This document shows, one piece after another, positions 33,653 through 42,544 of a stretch of 47,532 nucleotides of DNA. The DNA comes from an uncultured Eubacteriales bacterium (GTDB taxonomy: Bacteria; Bacillota; Clostridia; Oscillospirales; Acutalibacteraceae), in the NCBI GenBank assembly GCA_900315815.1, contig ONAS01000038.1:1-47532 (forward strand). The letters are read 5' to 3'. The notes below the pieces were generated by a model that saw nothing but the letters and a program-made list of their open reading frames with translations, did no database searches and was not told the origin of the DNA. The translations under genes and the position numbers were made by a program. Numbering within the stretch: position 1 is the stretch's first letter; each line of letters starts with the position of its first letter.

Positions 33653-34996
33653 ATGAAACCCATTACCTTACGCGAGATTGCGGACGCGTGCGGCGGAACG
33701 CTTTTCGGCGACCCGGAGATCACCGTCACATCGATCGTCACCGACAGCCGCAAGGCGACAGAGGGCTCTCTCTTTGCCGCCATCAGGGGCGCACGCGCCG
33801 ACGGCCACCGCTTCATTCCCATGACGGCGGAGCAGGGCGCTGTCTGCACCTTATGCGAGGAAGCGCCTGAGATCGATATGCCCTATATACTCACACAATC
33901 CACCCTTGTCGCGCTCAAGGGGATCGCGGAATACTATCGCTCGCTGTTCACGATCCCGTTCATCGGCGTCACCGGCAGCGTCGGAAAGACCTCTACCAAG
34001 GAGTTGATCTCCTCGGTCCTGAGCCAAAAATACAACGTCCACAAGACCGCCGGCAACTTCAACAATGAGCTGGGCGTCCCGCTGACCCTGTTCGGTCTGG
34101 AGGAATCCCACGAGGCCGCCGTCATCGAGATGGGCATCTCCGGCTTCGGCGAGATGACGCGCCTTTCCAAAATGGTGCGTCCCGACATCAGCGTCATCAC
34201 CAACATCGGCTGCTGCCATCTGGAGAATCTCGGCGACCGCGACGGCGTTCTGCAGGCAAAGACCGAGATGTTCACCTATCTGCAGCCGAACGGCAGGATC
34301 ATCCTGTGTCATGACGACGACAAGCTGCGCACCGTCACCGATCACCGCGGCATCCGTCCGATCTTTTACGGTACCGGGGCGGCGGTCGAATACCGCGCGG
34401 ACAATATCGAAGAGCTGCTGCTCGACGGCGTGCGCTGTACCCTGCACCACGGCGACAGCGCGATCGACGTCACCATCCCCGCGATGGGCCGTCACAACGT
34501 CCTGAACGCCCTGTGCGCGATGGCGGTCGGCAAACAGCTGGGACTGACGGACGATGAAATCAAGCGCGGCATCGAGAGCTTTCGCAACGTCGGCTCGCGC
34601 AACAATATCATCCGCACCCGCGGCATGATCGTCATCGACGACTGCTACAACGCAAACCCCACCTCCACCAAAGCGGGGATCGATACGCTGTCGAATTTCG
34701 GCGGCAGAAGGGTCGCCCTGCTCGGCGATATGAAGGAGCTGGGCGCGAACGGTCCGGCGCTGCACAGGGAAGTCGGCGCGTACGCCGCGGATAAGGGCAT
34801 CGACCTGCTGATCGCGGTCGGCGAACTGAGCAGGGAGACCGCCGAGGGCTTCGGCAGCGGCGCGGTGCATTTCGACGCCGTGGAGGACTGCATCGCCGGG
34901 ATCGCGGATCTGCTGAAGGAAGGCGACGCCGTGCTGGTCAAGGCGAGCCACAGCATGCACTTTGAGAAAATCGTCGACGCGCTGAAAGAGGAATGA
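33653..34996 (+). CDS. murF: UDP-N-acetylmuramoyl-tripeptide--D-alanyl-D-alanine ligase
   Basis: 447 aa. Mur-ligase P-loop [15 protein letters not shown] near residue 110, [25 protein letters not shown], and late [16 protein letters not shown] and LGDMKELG are typical of MurF. It adds D-Ala-D-Ala to the UDP-MurNAc tripeptide. ATG 33653 follows CGGAGG by 6 nt. 133 bp after ddl (gap with a small CCGCG/CGCGG hairpin); xth begins 3 nt after its stop. Confidence 0.96.
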   Translation: MKPITLREIADACGGTLFGDPEITVTSIVTDSRKATEGSLFAAIRGARADGHRFIPMTAEQGAVCTLCEEAPEIDMPYILTQSTLVALKGIAEYYRSLFTIPFIGVTGSVGKTSTKELISSVLSQKYNVHKTAGNFNNELGVPLTLFGLEESHEAAVIEMGISGFGEMTRLSKMVRPDISVITNIGCCHLENLGDRDGVLQAKTEMFTYLQPNGRIILCHDDDKLRTVTDHRGIRPIFYGTGAAVEYRADNIEELLLDGVRCTLHHGDSAIDVTIPAMGRHNVLNALCAMAVGKQLGLTDDEIKRGIESFRNVGSRNNIIRTRGMIVIDDCYNANPTSTKAGIDTLSNFGGRRVALLGDMKELGANGPALHREVGAYAADKGIDLLIAVGELSRETAEGFGSGAVHFDAVEDCIAGIADLLKEGDAVLVKASHSMHFEKIVDALKEE

Positions 34997-34998
34997 CA

Positions 34999-35754
34999 AT
35001 GAAATTCATCTCATGGAACGTCAACGGCCTGCGCGCCGTTGTCACAAAAGGCTTTCAGGAGATCTTTGAGGAGCTGGACGCGGACTTTTTCTGTCTGCAG
35101 GAAACAAAGCTGCAGGAGGGTCAGCTCGACCTGCGCTTTGAGGGCTATCAGAGCTACTGGAACTACGCCGAGAAAAAGGGCTACTCCGGCACGGCGATCT
35201 TCACAAAGCACACGCCGCTGTCCGTCACCTGCGGCGTAGGAATCGACGAGCATGACCGCGAGGGCCGCGTGATCACGCTGGAGTACGAGGGCTTCTACCT
35301 CGTCACGGTCTACACGCCGAACTCGCAGGACGGGCTGAAGCGTCTTGACTACCGCATGCAGTGGGAGGACGATTTCCTCGCCTACATCAAATCCCTCGAC
35401 GCGAAAAAGCCGGTGATCTACTGCGGCGACCTCAATGTCGCGCACCGAGAGATCGACCTGAAGAATCCGAAATCGAACCGCAGGAACGCGGGCTTCACCG
35501 ACGAGGAACGCGATAAGATGACCGCCGCGCTGAGCTCCGGCTTCACCGACACATGGCGCCGTCTGAATCCCGACGCCGAGGGCGTGTACTCATGGTGGAG
35601 CTATCGCTTCAACGCCCGCAAGAACAACGCGGGATGGCGCATCGATTATTTCATCGTGTCCGACCGCGTCGCGGATCGGATCACCGACGCAAAGATCCAT
35701 ACCGATATCTTCGGCTCCGACCACTGTCCGGTCGAGCTGGATCTGGATATATAA
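34999..35754 (+). CDS. xth: Exodeoxyribonuclease III
   Basis: 251 aa. AP-endonuclease motifs in order: [52 protein letters not shown] and [11 protein letters not shown]. It nicks abasic sites and degrades DNA 3' to 5' in repair. ATG 34999 has GAGG 7 nt upstream, inside the end of murF; the alternative ATG 34993 overlaps the murF stop and is too close to that site. Last gene of the ddl-murF-xth run. Confidence 0.96.
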   Translation: MKFISWNVNGLRAVVTKGFQEIFEELDADFFCLQETKLQEGQLDLRFEGYQSYWNYAEKKGYSGTAIFTKHTPLSVTCGVGIDEHDREGRVITLEYEGFYLVTVYTPNSQDGLKRLDYRMQWEDDFLAYIKSLDAKKPVIYCGDLNVAHREIDLKNPKSNRRNAGFTDEERDKMTAALSSGFTDTWRRLNPDAEGVYSWWSYRFNARKNNAGWRIDYFIVSDRVADRITDAKIHTDIFGSDHCPVELDLDI

Positions 35755-35793
35755 TAATTCAATAAAAACCTTTAACATTAATTGCGTACGATC

Positions 35794-35861
35794 CCGCATA
35801 GCTTTGTTGTCGTCCTTGCCGGGCGTCAGCCTGGCGGCATCCTTCGCCTCGCTCTGCGAAA
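35794..35861. repeat. Dispersed structured repeat, copy B
   Basis: The core 35803-35862 is the partner of 25310-25369. The stem here is GCCGGGC (35818-35824)/GCCTGGC (35829-35835). Relative to copy A one T-A pair is replaced by C-G and one A-T by G-T, so pairing is kept. It lies downstream of xth. Confidence 0.75.
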
Positions 35862-35915
35862 TCCTCCGCTAATAACTGTTTTTTTAAGTGTTTTAATGAA
35901 TACAAGTATAACACG

Positions 35916-35947
35916 ACAACCCCCGACGTCAGTCAGGGGTTGTTTTT
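35916..35947 (+). terminator. Intrinsic terminator downstream of xth
   Basis: ACAACCCC (35916-35923) pairs with GGGGTTGT (35936-35943) with an inner GAC/GTC, followed by TTTT. It lies 160 bp past xth, with repeat copy B between. No gene is seen in 35755-36025. Confidence 0.8.
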
Positions 35948-36025
35948 CTGTCGATGCGGTCCATCGTTTTTGTGATTTTTGGGATGATGGCGGCCGGCTC
36001 GAGCGCGTTGGAGCCGCAGATGCGG

Positions 36026-36985
36026 TTATCCGACGAATTCTCCGTCCTTCCACTCTCCCTCTATGACGGTGCCGTCGGGAGCGGTCAGCTTTCCCATACC
36101 GTGTTTGACTCCGTCCCTGAACGCGCCTTCGTATACGCTTCCGTCGGGGGACGTCAGCTTTCCTTGGCCCTTGCATTTTCCGGCTCTGAACTCTCCCTCA
36201 TAGACGCTGCCGTCGGCGTAGGTATATTTCCCCGTTCCGGCAAATTTTCCGTCTCTGAATCCGCCTTCATAGACGCTGCCGTCGGCAAAGCTGAGTTTTC
36301 CGCTCCCTCTCCTCTTTCCGTATCTGAAGTTCCCTTCATAAACATCGCCGTTCGTATATTCGAGCCTCCCGACGCCGTGTGTTGTATTCGACTGGAATTC
36401 TCCGATATAAACAGCTCCGCTCGGATATACCATTTTTCCTCTGCCGTGTCTTTTGCCGTCCTTCATCTCGCCCTGGTATGTACCGCCGGCATAGTCTGTC
36501 GGAGGATACCCGGCAAATTCATCCTCGGCGGAGACGGGCAGATCGGATTTTCCGCTGACGGTATCTTTACCCGTGTCGGAGGGGCTGACAACATCCTTGA
36601 TATTGCGGATCAATTGCTCAACAGCCTTTTCCCTGTCGCGATACGCTTCTATCATCTGTATGTCGGACAGCAGCATGATAACGCGCCCCCTGAGGACGCA
36701 GTTCTCGATCAAAAACGGAAAGATCGGTTTATTCAGGCTGTCTGCCGTATGAAGCTCTCTGAATACCCACTTGGACGTCTGGGATCTTTCGGACAGCAGA
36801 AGAACAAAGGCGTCGCTGCCGCTGATCCCGTCGTAGATCTCTTCCGGGTAGCTGGAAGAGGCGGGGATCGAATCCGGCGCCATCCATACCGAGATGCCGC
36901 TGTTCATCAGACGGTCTCTGACAAATGCCGCCGCGTCCGCTTCTTCACTTTTATAGCTGATAAAAACCGTTAATTCATGACTCAT
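36026..36985 (-). CDS. TIR-domain protein with C-terminal MORN repeats
   Basis: 319 aa. Residues 4-105 are a TIR domain: TVFISYKSEEADAAAF, VWMAPDSI, DAFVLLLSERSQTSKW. The position of the catalytic Glu of NAD-cleaving TIRs is kept: W73-x3-E77 in SKWVFRELHTA. A helical linker (105-165) carries DREKAVEQLIRNI. Residues 170-307 hold six full 23-aa MORN repeats (each Y-x-G-x-F...G-x-G-x-x-x-x-x-DG) and a seventh partial unit ends the protein. MORN repeats are lipid- or protein-binding beta arrays. No signal peptide or transmembrane segment. The ribosome site GAGGG is 6 nt before the ATG, and the start is 24 bp after the tatD stop, suggesting co-transcription with metG-tatD. An NADase effector recruited by the MORN array is a reasonable inference; a scaffold role without catalysis is the alternative. 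Confidence 0.92.
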   Translation of the reverse strand: MSHELTVFISYKSEEADAAAFVRDRLMNSGISVWMAPDSIPASSSYPEEIYDGISGSDAFVLLLSERSQTSKWVFRELHTADSLNKPIFPFLIENCVLRGRVIMLLSDIQMIEAYRDREKAVEQLIRNIKDVVSPSDTGKDTVSGKSDLPVSAEDEFAGYPPTDYAGGTYQGEMKDGKRHGRGKMVYPSGAVYIGEFQSNTTHGVGRLEYTNGDVYEGNFRYGKRRGSGKLSFADGSVYEGGFRDGKFAGTGKYTYADGSVYEGEFRAGKCKGQGKLTSPDGSVYEGAFRDGVKHGMGKLTAPDGTVIEGEWKDGEFVG

Positions 36986-37009
36986 GCTGATCCCTCAATG
37001 AGAATTGCG

Positions 37010-37777
37010 TTACGGATCGATCCCGTAAAGTCTTTTTGCGTTTTGGGTGGTGATATCGACCAGCTCCTGCGCGTCCATGCCGCGGATCTCAGCGATCCTC
37101 TGCGCGGTAAAGGCGATATTCGAGCTGTCGTTGCGCTTGCCGCGATACGGCACGGGGCTGAGGTAGGGCGCGTCGGTCTCCAGCAACAGGCGGTCGATCG
37201 GCACCGCCGCGGCGACCTCGACGGGGACGCGGGCGTTCTTGAAGGTAACCGTACCGCCGAGCGAGATGTACATACCGAGCTTCATCACCTCTTTGAGCAT
37301 TTCGACCGAGCCGGAGAAGCAGTGCATCAGCCCCTTGGGACGGTATTTGCGCAGCAGCTCCATCGTATCGCCGTGCGCCTCGCGGTCATGGATGACGACC
37401 GGAACGTCCAGCTCCTGCGCGAGCCGCAGCTGTTCCTCAAACACACGGTTCTGGACGTCCCGCGGGATATCCCAGTGATAGTCCAGCCCGATCTCGCCGA
37501 GGGCGACCGCCCGCGGGTGCTTCAACAGCTCTGTCAATTGTGCGATATAATCCTCCGCAAGCCCCTCAAGGTTCTCCGGATGGATCCCCGCGCAGGCGTA
37601 CATGAAGGGATATTGCTCGGCATAGCCGATCGCAATGCGCGCGGAGGCGAGATCCACCGACGCGTTGACGATCCCGCAGACGCCCTTATCCGGCATCGCG
37701 GCAAGCAGGCTGTGCCTGTCCTCGTCGAACCACCCGTCGTCATAATGCGCGTGCGCGTCAAAAATATTGTACAGCAT
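37010..37777 (-). CDS. tatD: TatD-family metal-dependent hydrolase
   Basis: 255 aa. Metal-site motifs: FDAHAHYDD, GEIGLDYHWD, VIHDREAH, MHCFSGS and LETDAPYLSP. Members are DNases or phosphodiesterases; the gene commonly follows metG, as here. The start is 51 bp after the metG stop. The TIR-MORN gene follows by 24 bp. Confidence 0.94.
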   Translation of the reverse strand: MLYNIFDAHAHYDDGWFDEDRHSLLAAMPDKGVCGIVNASVDLASARIAIGYAEQYPFMYACAGIHPENLEGLAEDYIAQLTELLKHPRAVALGEIGLDYHWDIPRDVQNRVFEEQLRLAQELDVPVVIHDREAHGDTMELLRKYRPKGLMHCFSGSVEMLKEVMKLGMYISLGGTVTFKNARVPVEVAAAVPIDRLLLETDAPYLSPVPYRGKRNDSSNIAFTAQRIAEIRGMDAQELVDITTQNAKRLYGIDP

Positions 37778-37794
37778 ATTACCTCATATAAATT

Positions 37795-37822
37795 CGGGAG
37801 GGACTCTGCCCTCCCGTTTTTT
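37795..37822 (+). terminator. Terminator-like hairpin on the strand opposite metG-tatD
   Basis: CGGGAGGG (37795-37802) pairs perfectly with CCCTCCCG (37809-37816), then TTTTTT on the plus strand. In the metG-to-tatD direction no T-run follows. It may stop antisense transcripts or act as a processing hairpin in the operon mRNA. Confidence 0.65.
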
Positions 37823-37828
37823 CGTTGA

Positions 37829-39796
37829 TTATACCAGCGATCCGCCGGGCAGGATCTCGTCGTTGACGATCACGACGCGGAGCTTGCCGTCATACTCGGC
37901 GGAAAGGATCATGCCCTGACTCTCGATGCCCATCATCTTGCGGGGCGCGAGGTTTGCGACAAAGGCGATGTTCTTTCCGATCAGCTCGTCCGGCTCGTAG
38001 TATTCCGCGATGCCGGAAAGGATGGTGCGCTCGCCGAAGCCGTCGTCAAGGGTGAACTTCAGGAGCTTTTTGGACTTCTTCACCTTTTCGCAGGCGAGGA
38101 CCTTGCCGACGCGCATCTCTACCTTTTCAAAGTCGTCAAAGGCGATCTCTGCCTTGTGGGGAGCAAGCTCGACCTCAGGCTCCTTGGCAGGCTCGCTGTT
38201 CTGATAGATCGCGTTGAGCTCGTCGATCTCCTTGTCCACGTCGATACGCGGGAAGATCGCCTCGCCGCGCTTGACGGTCACGTCGAGCGGCAGGACGCCG
38301 AATCTGTCGGCGTTCTCATAGGTCGCGCAGCCCGCCGCGCCGATCTGCTCAAACACCTTCGGCATGGTCGCGGGCATGAACGCGGACAGCAGGGTGGACG
38401 CGATGCGGATGGACTCGAGCAGGTTGTACAGCACGGCCGCAAGACGCGCCTTTTTGCTTTCGTCCTTGCCGAGGATCCACGGAGTGGTCTCGTCGATATA
38501 TTTGTTTGCGCGGGAGATGACCTTGAAGATCTCTTCCAGCGCAAGGTTCAGCTGGGTATTCTCGACATAGCCGTCGACCTTGGCTTTCAGCGCGGCGGCT
38601 GTCGCGATCAGGTCGGCGTCGAAATCGCCCTCTTCCCTGTCGGTCGGGAGGGTGCCGCCGAAGTATTTGTCGATCATCGCGACGGTGCGGGAAACCAGAT
38701 TGCCCAGACCGTTGGCAAGGTCGCTGTTGATGCGGTTGATCATGATCTCGTTTGAGAACGAGCTGTCAGCGCCCAGCGCCATCTCGCGCATGATATGGTA
38801 GCGGATCGCGTCAGCGCCGTAGCGCTCGCCGAGGATGAACGGATCGACGACGTTGCCCAGCGACTTGCTCATCTTCTGTCCGTTGAAGGTGATCCAGCCG
38901 TGTACGGCGAGGTGCTTGGGAAGCGGCTCCTCCAGACCCATCAGCATCGCGGGCCAGATGATCGCGTGGAAGCGCATGATATCCTTGGCGACCATATGGA
39001 CGTCGGCAGGCCAGAACTTGCCGTAATCGTCATGGGCTTCGTTATCGTAGCCCAGCGCGGTGATATAGTTGGAGAGGGCGTCGATCCAGACGTAGACGAC
39101 GTGACCGGGGTCAAAGGTGACCGGAACGCCCCATGAGAAGCTGGTGCGCGATACGCAGAGGTCCTCCAGACCGTAGGTCTTGACGCCGTTCTCGTCAACG
39201 GACGGCTGCAGGAAGTTGTTGACCAGCTCCACGGCGCGGGTCTTGGGACGCAGGTAGTCGGTCTCGGTCAGCAGCTTTTCGATCCGCTCCGCAAAGGGCG
39301 TCATCCTCATGAAGTAGGCTTCCTCAGCGGCTTCGATGACGTCGCGTCCGCAGGAAGGGCATTTACCGTCGACAAGCTGCGACTCTGTCCAGAAGCTCTC
39401 GCACGGGGTGCAGTATTTGCCCTTGTACTCTCCCTTGTAGATATAGCCCTTGTCATAGAGGGTCTTGAAGATCTTCTGCACCGCCTCGACATGATAGTCG
39501 TCGGTGGTGCGGATATAGCGATCGTAATCGATGTTCATGAATTTCCACAGGCGCTTGAAGATCTCGACGATCTCGTCGACATACTGCTTGGGGGTGATGC
39601 CGCGCTCCTTCGCCTTTTCCTCGATCTTCTGACCGTGCTCGTCGGTTCCGGTCAGGAACATGACGTCATAGCCCTGCATGCGCTTGTAGCGCGCGATGGA
39701 GTCGCACGCGACGGTGGTATAGCAATGCCCGATATGGGGATTCCCCGAGGGGTAATAGATCGGGGTCGTGATGTAGAATGTCTTTTTGTCACACAT
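37829..39796 (-). CDS. metG: Methionyl-tRNA synthetase
   Basis: 655 aa. Class I motifs: HIGH-type GNPHIGHCYT at the N-terminus and KMSKSLGN near 298. A zinc-knuckle region has CTPCESFW and CPSCGRD. The C-terminus carries the EMAP-like tRNA-binding domain (MRVGKVLACEKVKKSKKLL). It charges tRNA-Met with methionine. The promoter at 39891-39919 is about 95 bp upstream. No T-box specifier stem was recognised in the short leader. Confidence 0.97.
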   Translation of the reverse strand: MCDKKTFYITTPIYYPSGNPHIGHCYTTVACDSIARYKRMQGYDVMFLTGTDEHGQKIEEKAKERGITPKQYVDEIVEIFKRLWKFMNIDYDRYIRTTDDYHVEAVQKIFKTLYDKGYIYKGEYKGKYCTPCESFWTESQLVDGKCPSCGRDVIEAAEEAYFMRMTPFAERIEKLLTETDYLRPKTRAVELVNNFLQPSVDENGVKTYGLEDLCVSRTSFSWGVPVTFDPGHVVYVWIDALSNYITALGYDNEAHDDYGKFWPADVHMVAKDIMRFHAIIWPAMLMGLEEPLPKHLAVHGWITFNGQKMSKSLGNVVDPFILGERYGADAIRYHIMREMALGADSSFSNEIMINRINSDLANGLGNLVSRTVAMIDKYFGGTLPTDREEGDFDADLIATAAALKAKVDGYVENTQLNLALEEIFKVISRANKYIDETTPWILGKDESKKARLAAVLYNLLESIRIASTLLSAFMPATMPKVFEQIGAAGCATYENADRFGVLPLDVTVKRGEAIFPRIDVDKEIDELNAIYQNSEPAKEPEVELAPHKAEIAFDDFEKVEMRVGKVLACEKVKKSKKLLKFTLDDGFGERTILSGIAEYYEPDELIGKNIAFVANLAPRKMMGIESQGMILSAEYDGKLRVVIVNDEILPGGSLV

Positions 39797-39890
39797 AGTC
39801 TTTCACCTCATGATAGTGATTTTGCGGACAGCATCCCATCATCCCGCTGATGGTGCGTGATCTCAGGGCGCATGATCCGCAGATATAGTT

Positions 39891-39919
39891 AGTATATCAC
39901 AGATTTTTCCTTTATGCAA
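39891..39919 (-). promoter_or_regulatory. Promoter of metG operon
   Basis: On the minus strand, -35 TTGCAT (39914-39919), a 17-bp spacer and -10 TATACT (39891-39896). Confidence 0.75.
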
Positions 39920-39923
39920 CATG

Positions 39924-39950
39924 AAAAAGGCTTCCCCTAAAGGAAGCCTT
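39924..39950 (-). terminator. Terminator of the molybdenum hydroxylase operon
   Basis: On the minus strand AAGGCTTCC (complement of 39942-39950) pairs with GGAAGCCTT (complement of 39927-39935), followed by TTT. It lies 20 nt past the last gene. Confidence 0.88.
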
Positions 39951-39970
39951 GATCTTCGATTGTGCCGCGG

Positions 39971-42529
39971 TCATTTGCGGTAGGGCGTGCCGTCCAGCGG
40001 AAGGCTCTGTCTGAACCTGCCGTCGTATTTGTAGTACGCGAGCGCACAGGCGGGAGCGGTCGGGATCATGCACAGCTCGCCGCAGCCCTTCGCGCCCAGC
40101 GAGAACGGCAGCTTGTCCTGCTCGGCAGGCTGACAGAGGATGACCTCAAGCTCGGGCGCTTCGTCGGCGCGCATGAAGCCGATCTTGCCGAAGCGGGACT
40201 TCGGATAGCCGCCCTCGATCTCGAATTTCTCGGTCACGCCGTAGCCGATGCCCATGATCATGCCGCCCTCGATCTGGCCCTCGACGGACTGGATATTGAC
40301 GGGCGTGCCGACGTCGAACGCGGAAACGGCCTTTTTGATCCTGCCGTCGTCATCCAGTACGATGACCTGGACTCCGTAGGAGTAGGAGATGTGGCTGACG
40401 GGGTTCTCCTTGATCGCGCCGAGCGGATCGGTGATCGCGCTGTATTCGCCGAGGAACTCCATGCCCTCGAGGTCTTTGAGCGTCCTGTCCTGCAAGGCGG
40501 CCTTCAGCTTCTCGCCCACTCTGCGGGCGGCCTCGCCGGTCATGACCGTCTGACGCGAGGCGGTGGAGGTGCCCGCGTCCGGCGTGCGGACGGTATCGGC
40601 GGTCTCATGGATGAACAATGCCGGGTCAAGTCCCGTGACGTGACAGATCTCTGTCAGCACCATCTGACCGATGCCCTGCCCCATGCAGGCGGCAGAGGTG
40701 CGGATATGGATTCTGCCGTCCTCGACGGAGAGCAGCACTCTTCCGATATCCTTTTTGCCCATGCCGGTGCCGGAATTCTTGAAGCCGCAGGCAAGTCCGA
40801 CATACTTTTCGCTGTAATACAGATCCTTGACCGCGTCAAGGCACGCCGCCATGTTGGTGTTGGGATCGGCGGTCTGGCCGTTCGGCAGGACGTCGCCGGG
40901 CTTGATGGCGTTGCGGCGGCGGAACTCCCACGGGTCGATGCCGACCATCTCCGCGAGCAGGTTGATATTGCTCTCGGTCGCGAAGCAGCTCTGGGTCACG
41001 CCGAAGCCGCGGAACGCGCCGGAGGGAGTGTTGTTGGTATAGACAGACATCCCGAAAATGTCGATATTCTGATAGTTGTACGGGCCCGCCGCGTGCGTAC
41101 AGGCACGGTGCAGGACCGGTCCGCCGAGCGACGCATACGCGCCGGTATCGGCGATGATGATGCCCTTCATGCCGGTGAGGATGCCGTTTTCATCACAGGC
41201 GGTGGTGAATTCCATTTCCATCGGATGGCGCTTGACATGGTAGTCGAGCGATTCCCGGCGGGTGTACTTCACCTTGACGGGGCGCTTGGTCACATACGCC
41301 ATCAGCGCGGCGTACGGCTGGACGCTCATGTCCTCCTTGCCGCCGAAGCCTCCGCCGACCAGCGGGGCGCGGACATGCACCTTTTGAGGAGCAAGACCCA
41401 GCGCCTTGGAGCATTCGCGCTGTACGTCGTAGATGCTCTGGCTGGTGGTGTAGATCAGCACACCGTCGTCGCCCTCGGGGACCGCGACACAGCACTCAGG
41501 CTCCATGAAGCCGTGCTCCTGCCACGAGGTCCTGTACTTGCGGGTGACGACATACTTTGAATTGCGGATCGCCTCGTCGGCGTTGCCGCGCACCAGATTG
41601 GCGCGGCTCATGACGTTGCCGTCCTCATGGATCAGCGGGGCGTCGCCTCTGAGCGCGTCATACGGATTTGTCAGGGGTTCCAGCTCAGTGTAATCCACTT
41701 CGATCAGGCTGAGGATCTCCGGCAGGCTGTCGGCGTCGGTCGACGCCGCGATCGCCAGCACATTTCCGACATACCTGGTGATATCACCCTCTCCGAGCAT
41801 GACGTCCCAGTCCTGCTTGATGTGACCGATCTTATTGCACGGCACATCGTCCCTGAGCAGGATCTCCACGCAGTCCTCATGGGCGAGAGCCTTGGAAACG
41901 TCGATCTTATTGATGCGCGCGCGGGGATACTCGGAGTACAGGCACTTGGCGTACAGCATACCGTCGATGCGGATATCGTCCGCGAAAATGCCGGTACCGT
42001 TGACCTTTTCCTTTGCGTCGATGCGCTGGGCGTGCTCGTTCATGCGGAGCGTCGTCGGGGGCTTCGGGATCGCGCGGTGCTCGCGGAAATAATCCGCCGC
42101 CATCAGGATCGCGTCCTCGATCTTCTTGTAGCCGGTACAGCGGCAGAGGTTCCCCTTGATGGCGTTCTTGACGTCCGCGCGGGTGGGGGTCAGGTTCTCG
42201 TCCAGCAGCGACTTTGCGGAGATGATCATGCCCGGGATGCAGAAGCCGCACTGTACCGCGCCCGCCTCCGCGAAGCAATGCTCATAAACACGCATCTCCT
42301 CGGCGGGGATGCCCTCGACGGTCAGCACCCTTTTGCCCTGCAGCTTTGACAGCGACACGACGCACGCCTTGGTCTTTTTGCCGTCCACGAGGACGGTGCA
42401 GGTACCGCAGACGCCTTGTGAACAGCCGTCCTTGGCAGCGGTCAGATTGAGATCGTCCCTGAGGAATCTCAGGAGCTTTTTATCATGGGCGGATTCGTAA
42501 TCCTTCCCGTTGATGTTTACTGTATACAT
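39971..42529 (-). CDS. Fused [2Fe-2S]/molybdenum hydroxylase, selenium-dependent xanthine dehydrogenase-like
   Basis: 852 aa. Residues 1-150 are two [2Fe-2S] domains: CSQGVCGTCTVLVDG for the first cluster, and QCGFCIPGM with GNLCRCTGYKKI for the second. Residues 165-850 form the molybdopterin domains: VGGGFGGKEDMSVQP, GAFRGFGVTQSCF, MGQGIGQMV and the catalytic Glu in GAKGCGELCMIP. Single-chain fusions of this length match the selenium-dependent molybdenum hydroxylase type (TIGR03311-like). The substrate is probably a purine or other N-heterocycle; this is inference. The selenium is a labile cofactor ligand, so no selenocysteine is expected. Ribosome site GGGAG is 6 nt before the ATG. It lies 15 bp after the FAD subunit gene. 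Confidence 0.92.
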   Translation of the reverse strand: MYTVNINGKDYESAHDKKLLRFLRDDLNLTAAKDGCSQGVCGTCTVLVDGKKTKACVVSLSKLQGKRVLTVEGIPAEEMRVYEHCFAEAGAVQCGFCIPGMIISAKSLLDENLTPTRADVKNAIKGNLCRCTGYKKIEDAILMAADYFREHRAIPKPPTTLRMNEHAQRIDAKEKVNGTGIFADDIRIDGMLYAKCLYSEYPRARINKIDVSKALAHEDCVEILLRDDVPCNKIGHIKQDWDVMLGEGDITRYVGNVLAIAASTDADSLPEILSLIEVDYTELEPLTNPYDALRGDAPLIHEDGNVMSRANLVRGNADEAIRNSKYVVTRKYRTSWQEHGFMEPECCVAVPEGDDGVLIYTTSQSIYDVQRECSKALGLAPQKVHVRAPLVGGGFGGKEDMSVQPYAALMAYVTKRPVKVKYTRRESLDYHVKRHPMEMEFTTACDENGILTGMKGIIIADTGAYASLGGPVLHRACTHAAGPYNYQNIDIFGMSVYTNNTPSGAFRGFGVTQSCFATESNINLLAEMVGIDPWEFRRRNAIKPGDVLPNGQTADPNTNMAACLDAVKDLYYSEKYVGLACGFKNSGTGMGKKDIGRVLLSVEDGRIHIRTSAACMGQGIGQMVLTEICHVTGLDPALFIHETADTVRTPDAGTSTASRQTVMTGEAARRVGEKLKAALQDRTLKDLEGMEFLGEYSAITDPLGAIKENPVSHISYSYGVQVIVLDDDGRIKKAVSAFDVGTPVNIQSVEGQIEGGMIMGIGYGVTEKFEIEGGYPKSRFGKIGFMRADEAPELEVILCQPAEQDKLPFSLGAKGCGELCMIPTAPACALAYYKYDGRFRQSLPLDGTPYRK

Positions 42530-42544
42530 AGGTTACTCCCAATG

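Noticed and set aside
33851-34999. 382-codon minus-strand open frame
   Set aside because: Shadow of murF; no ribosome site or domain.
36090-36510. Periodic 69-bp DNA pattern as a tandem DNA repeat or CRISPR
   Set aside because: It is the coding sequence of the 23-aa MORN repeats.
35954-36973. 339-codon plus-strand open frame opposite the TIR-MORN gene
   Set aside because: The minus frame has clear TIR and MORN motifs and a ribosome site. The plus frame has a repetitive antisense pattern created by the MORN repeats.
39797-39890. T-box riboswitch upstream of metG
   Set aside because: The leader is only about 90 nt and lacks a recognisable T-box sequence and a specifier hairpin.
39962-41560. 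532-codon plus-strand open frame
   Set aside because: It is antisense to the molybdenum hydroxylase, which has all family motifs. The shadow is rich in Arg, Ala and Val with no family.
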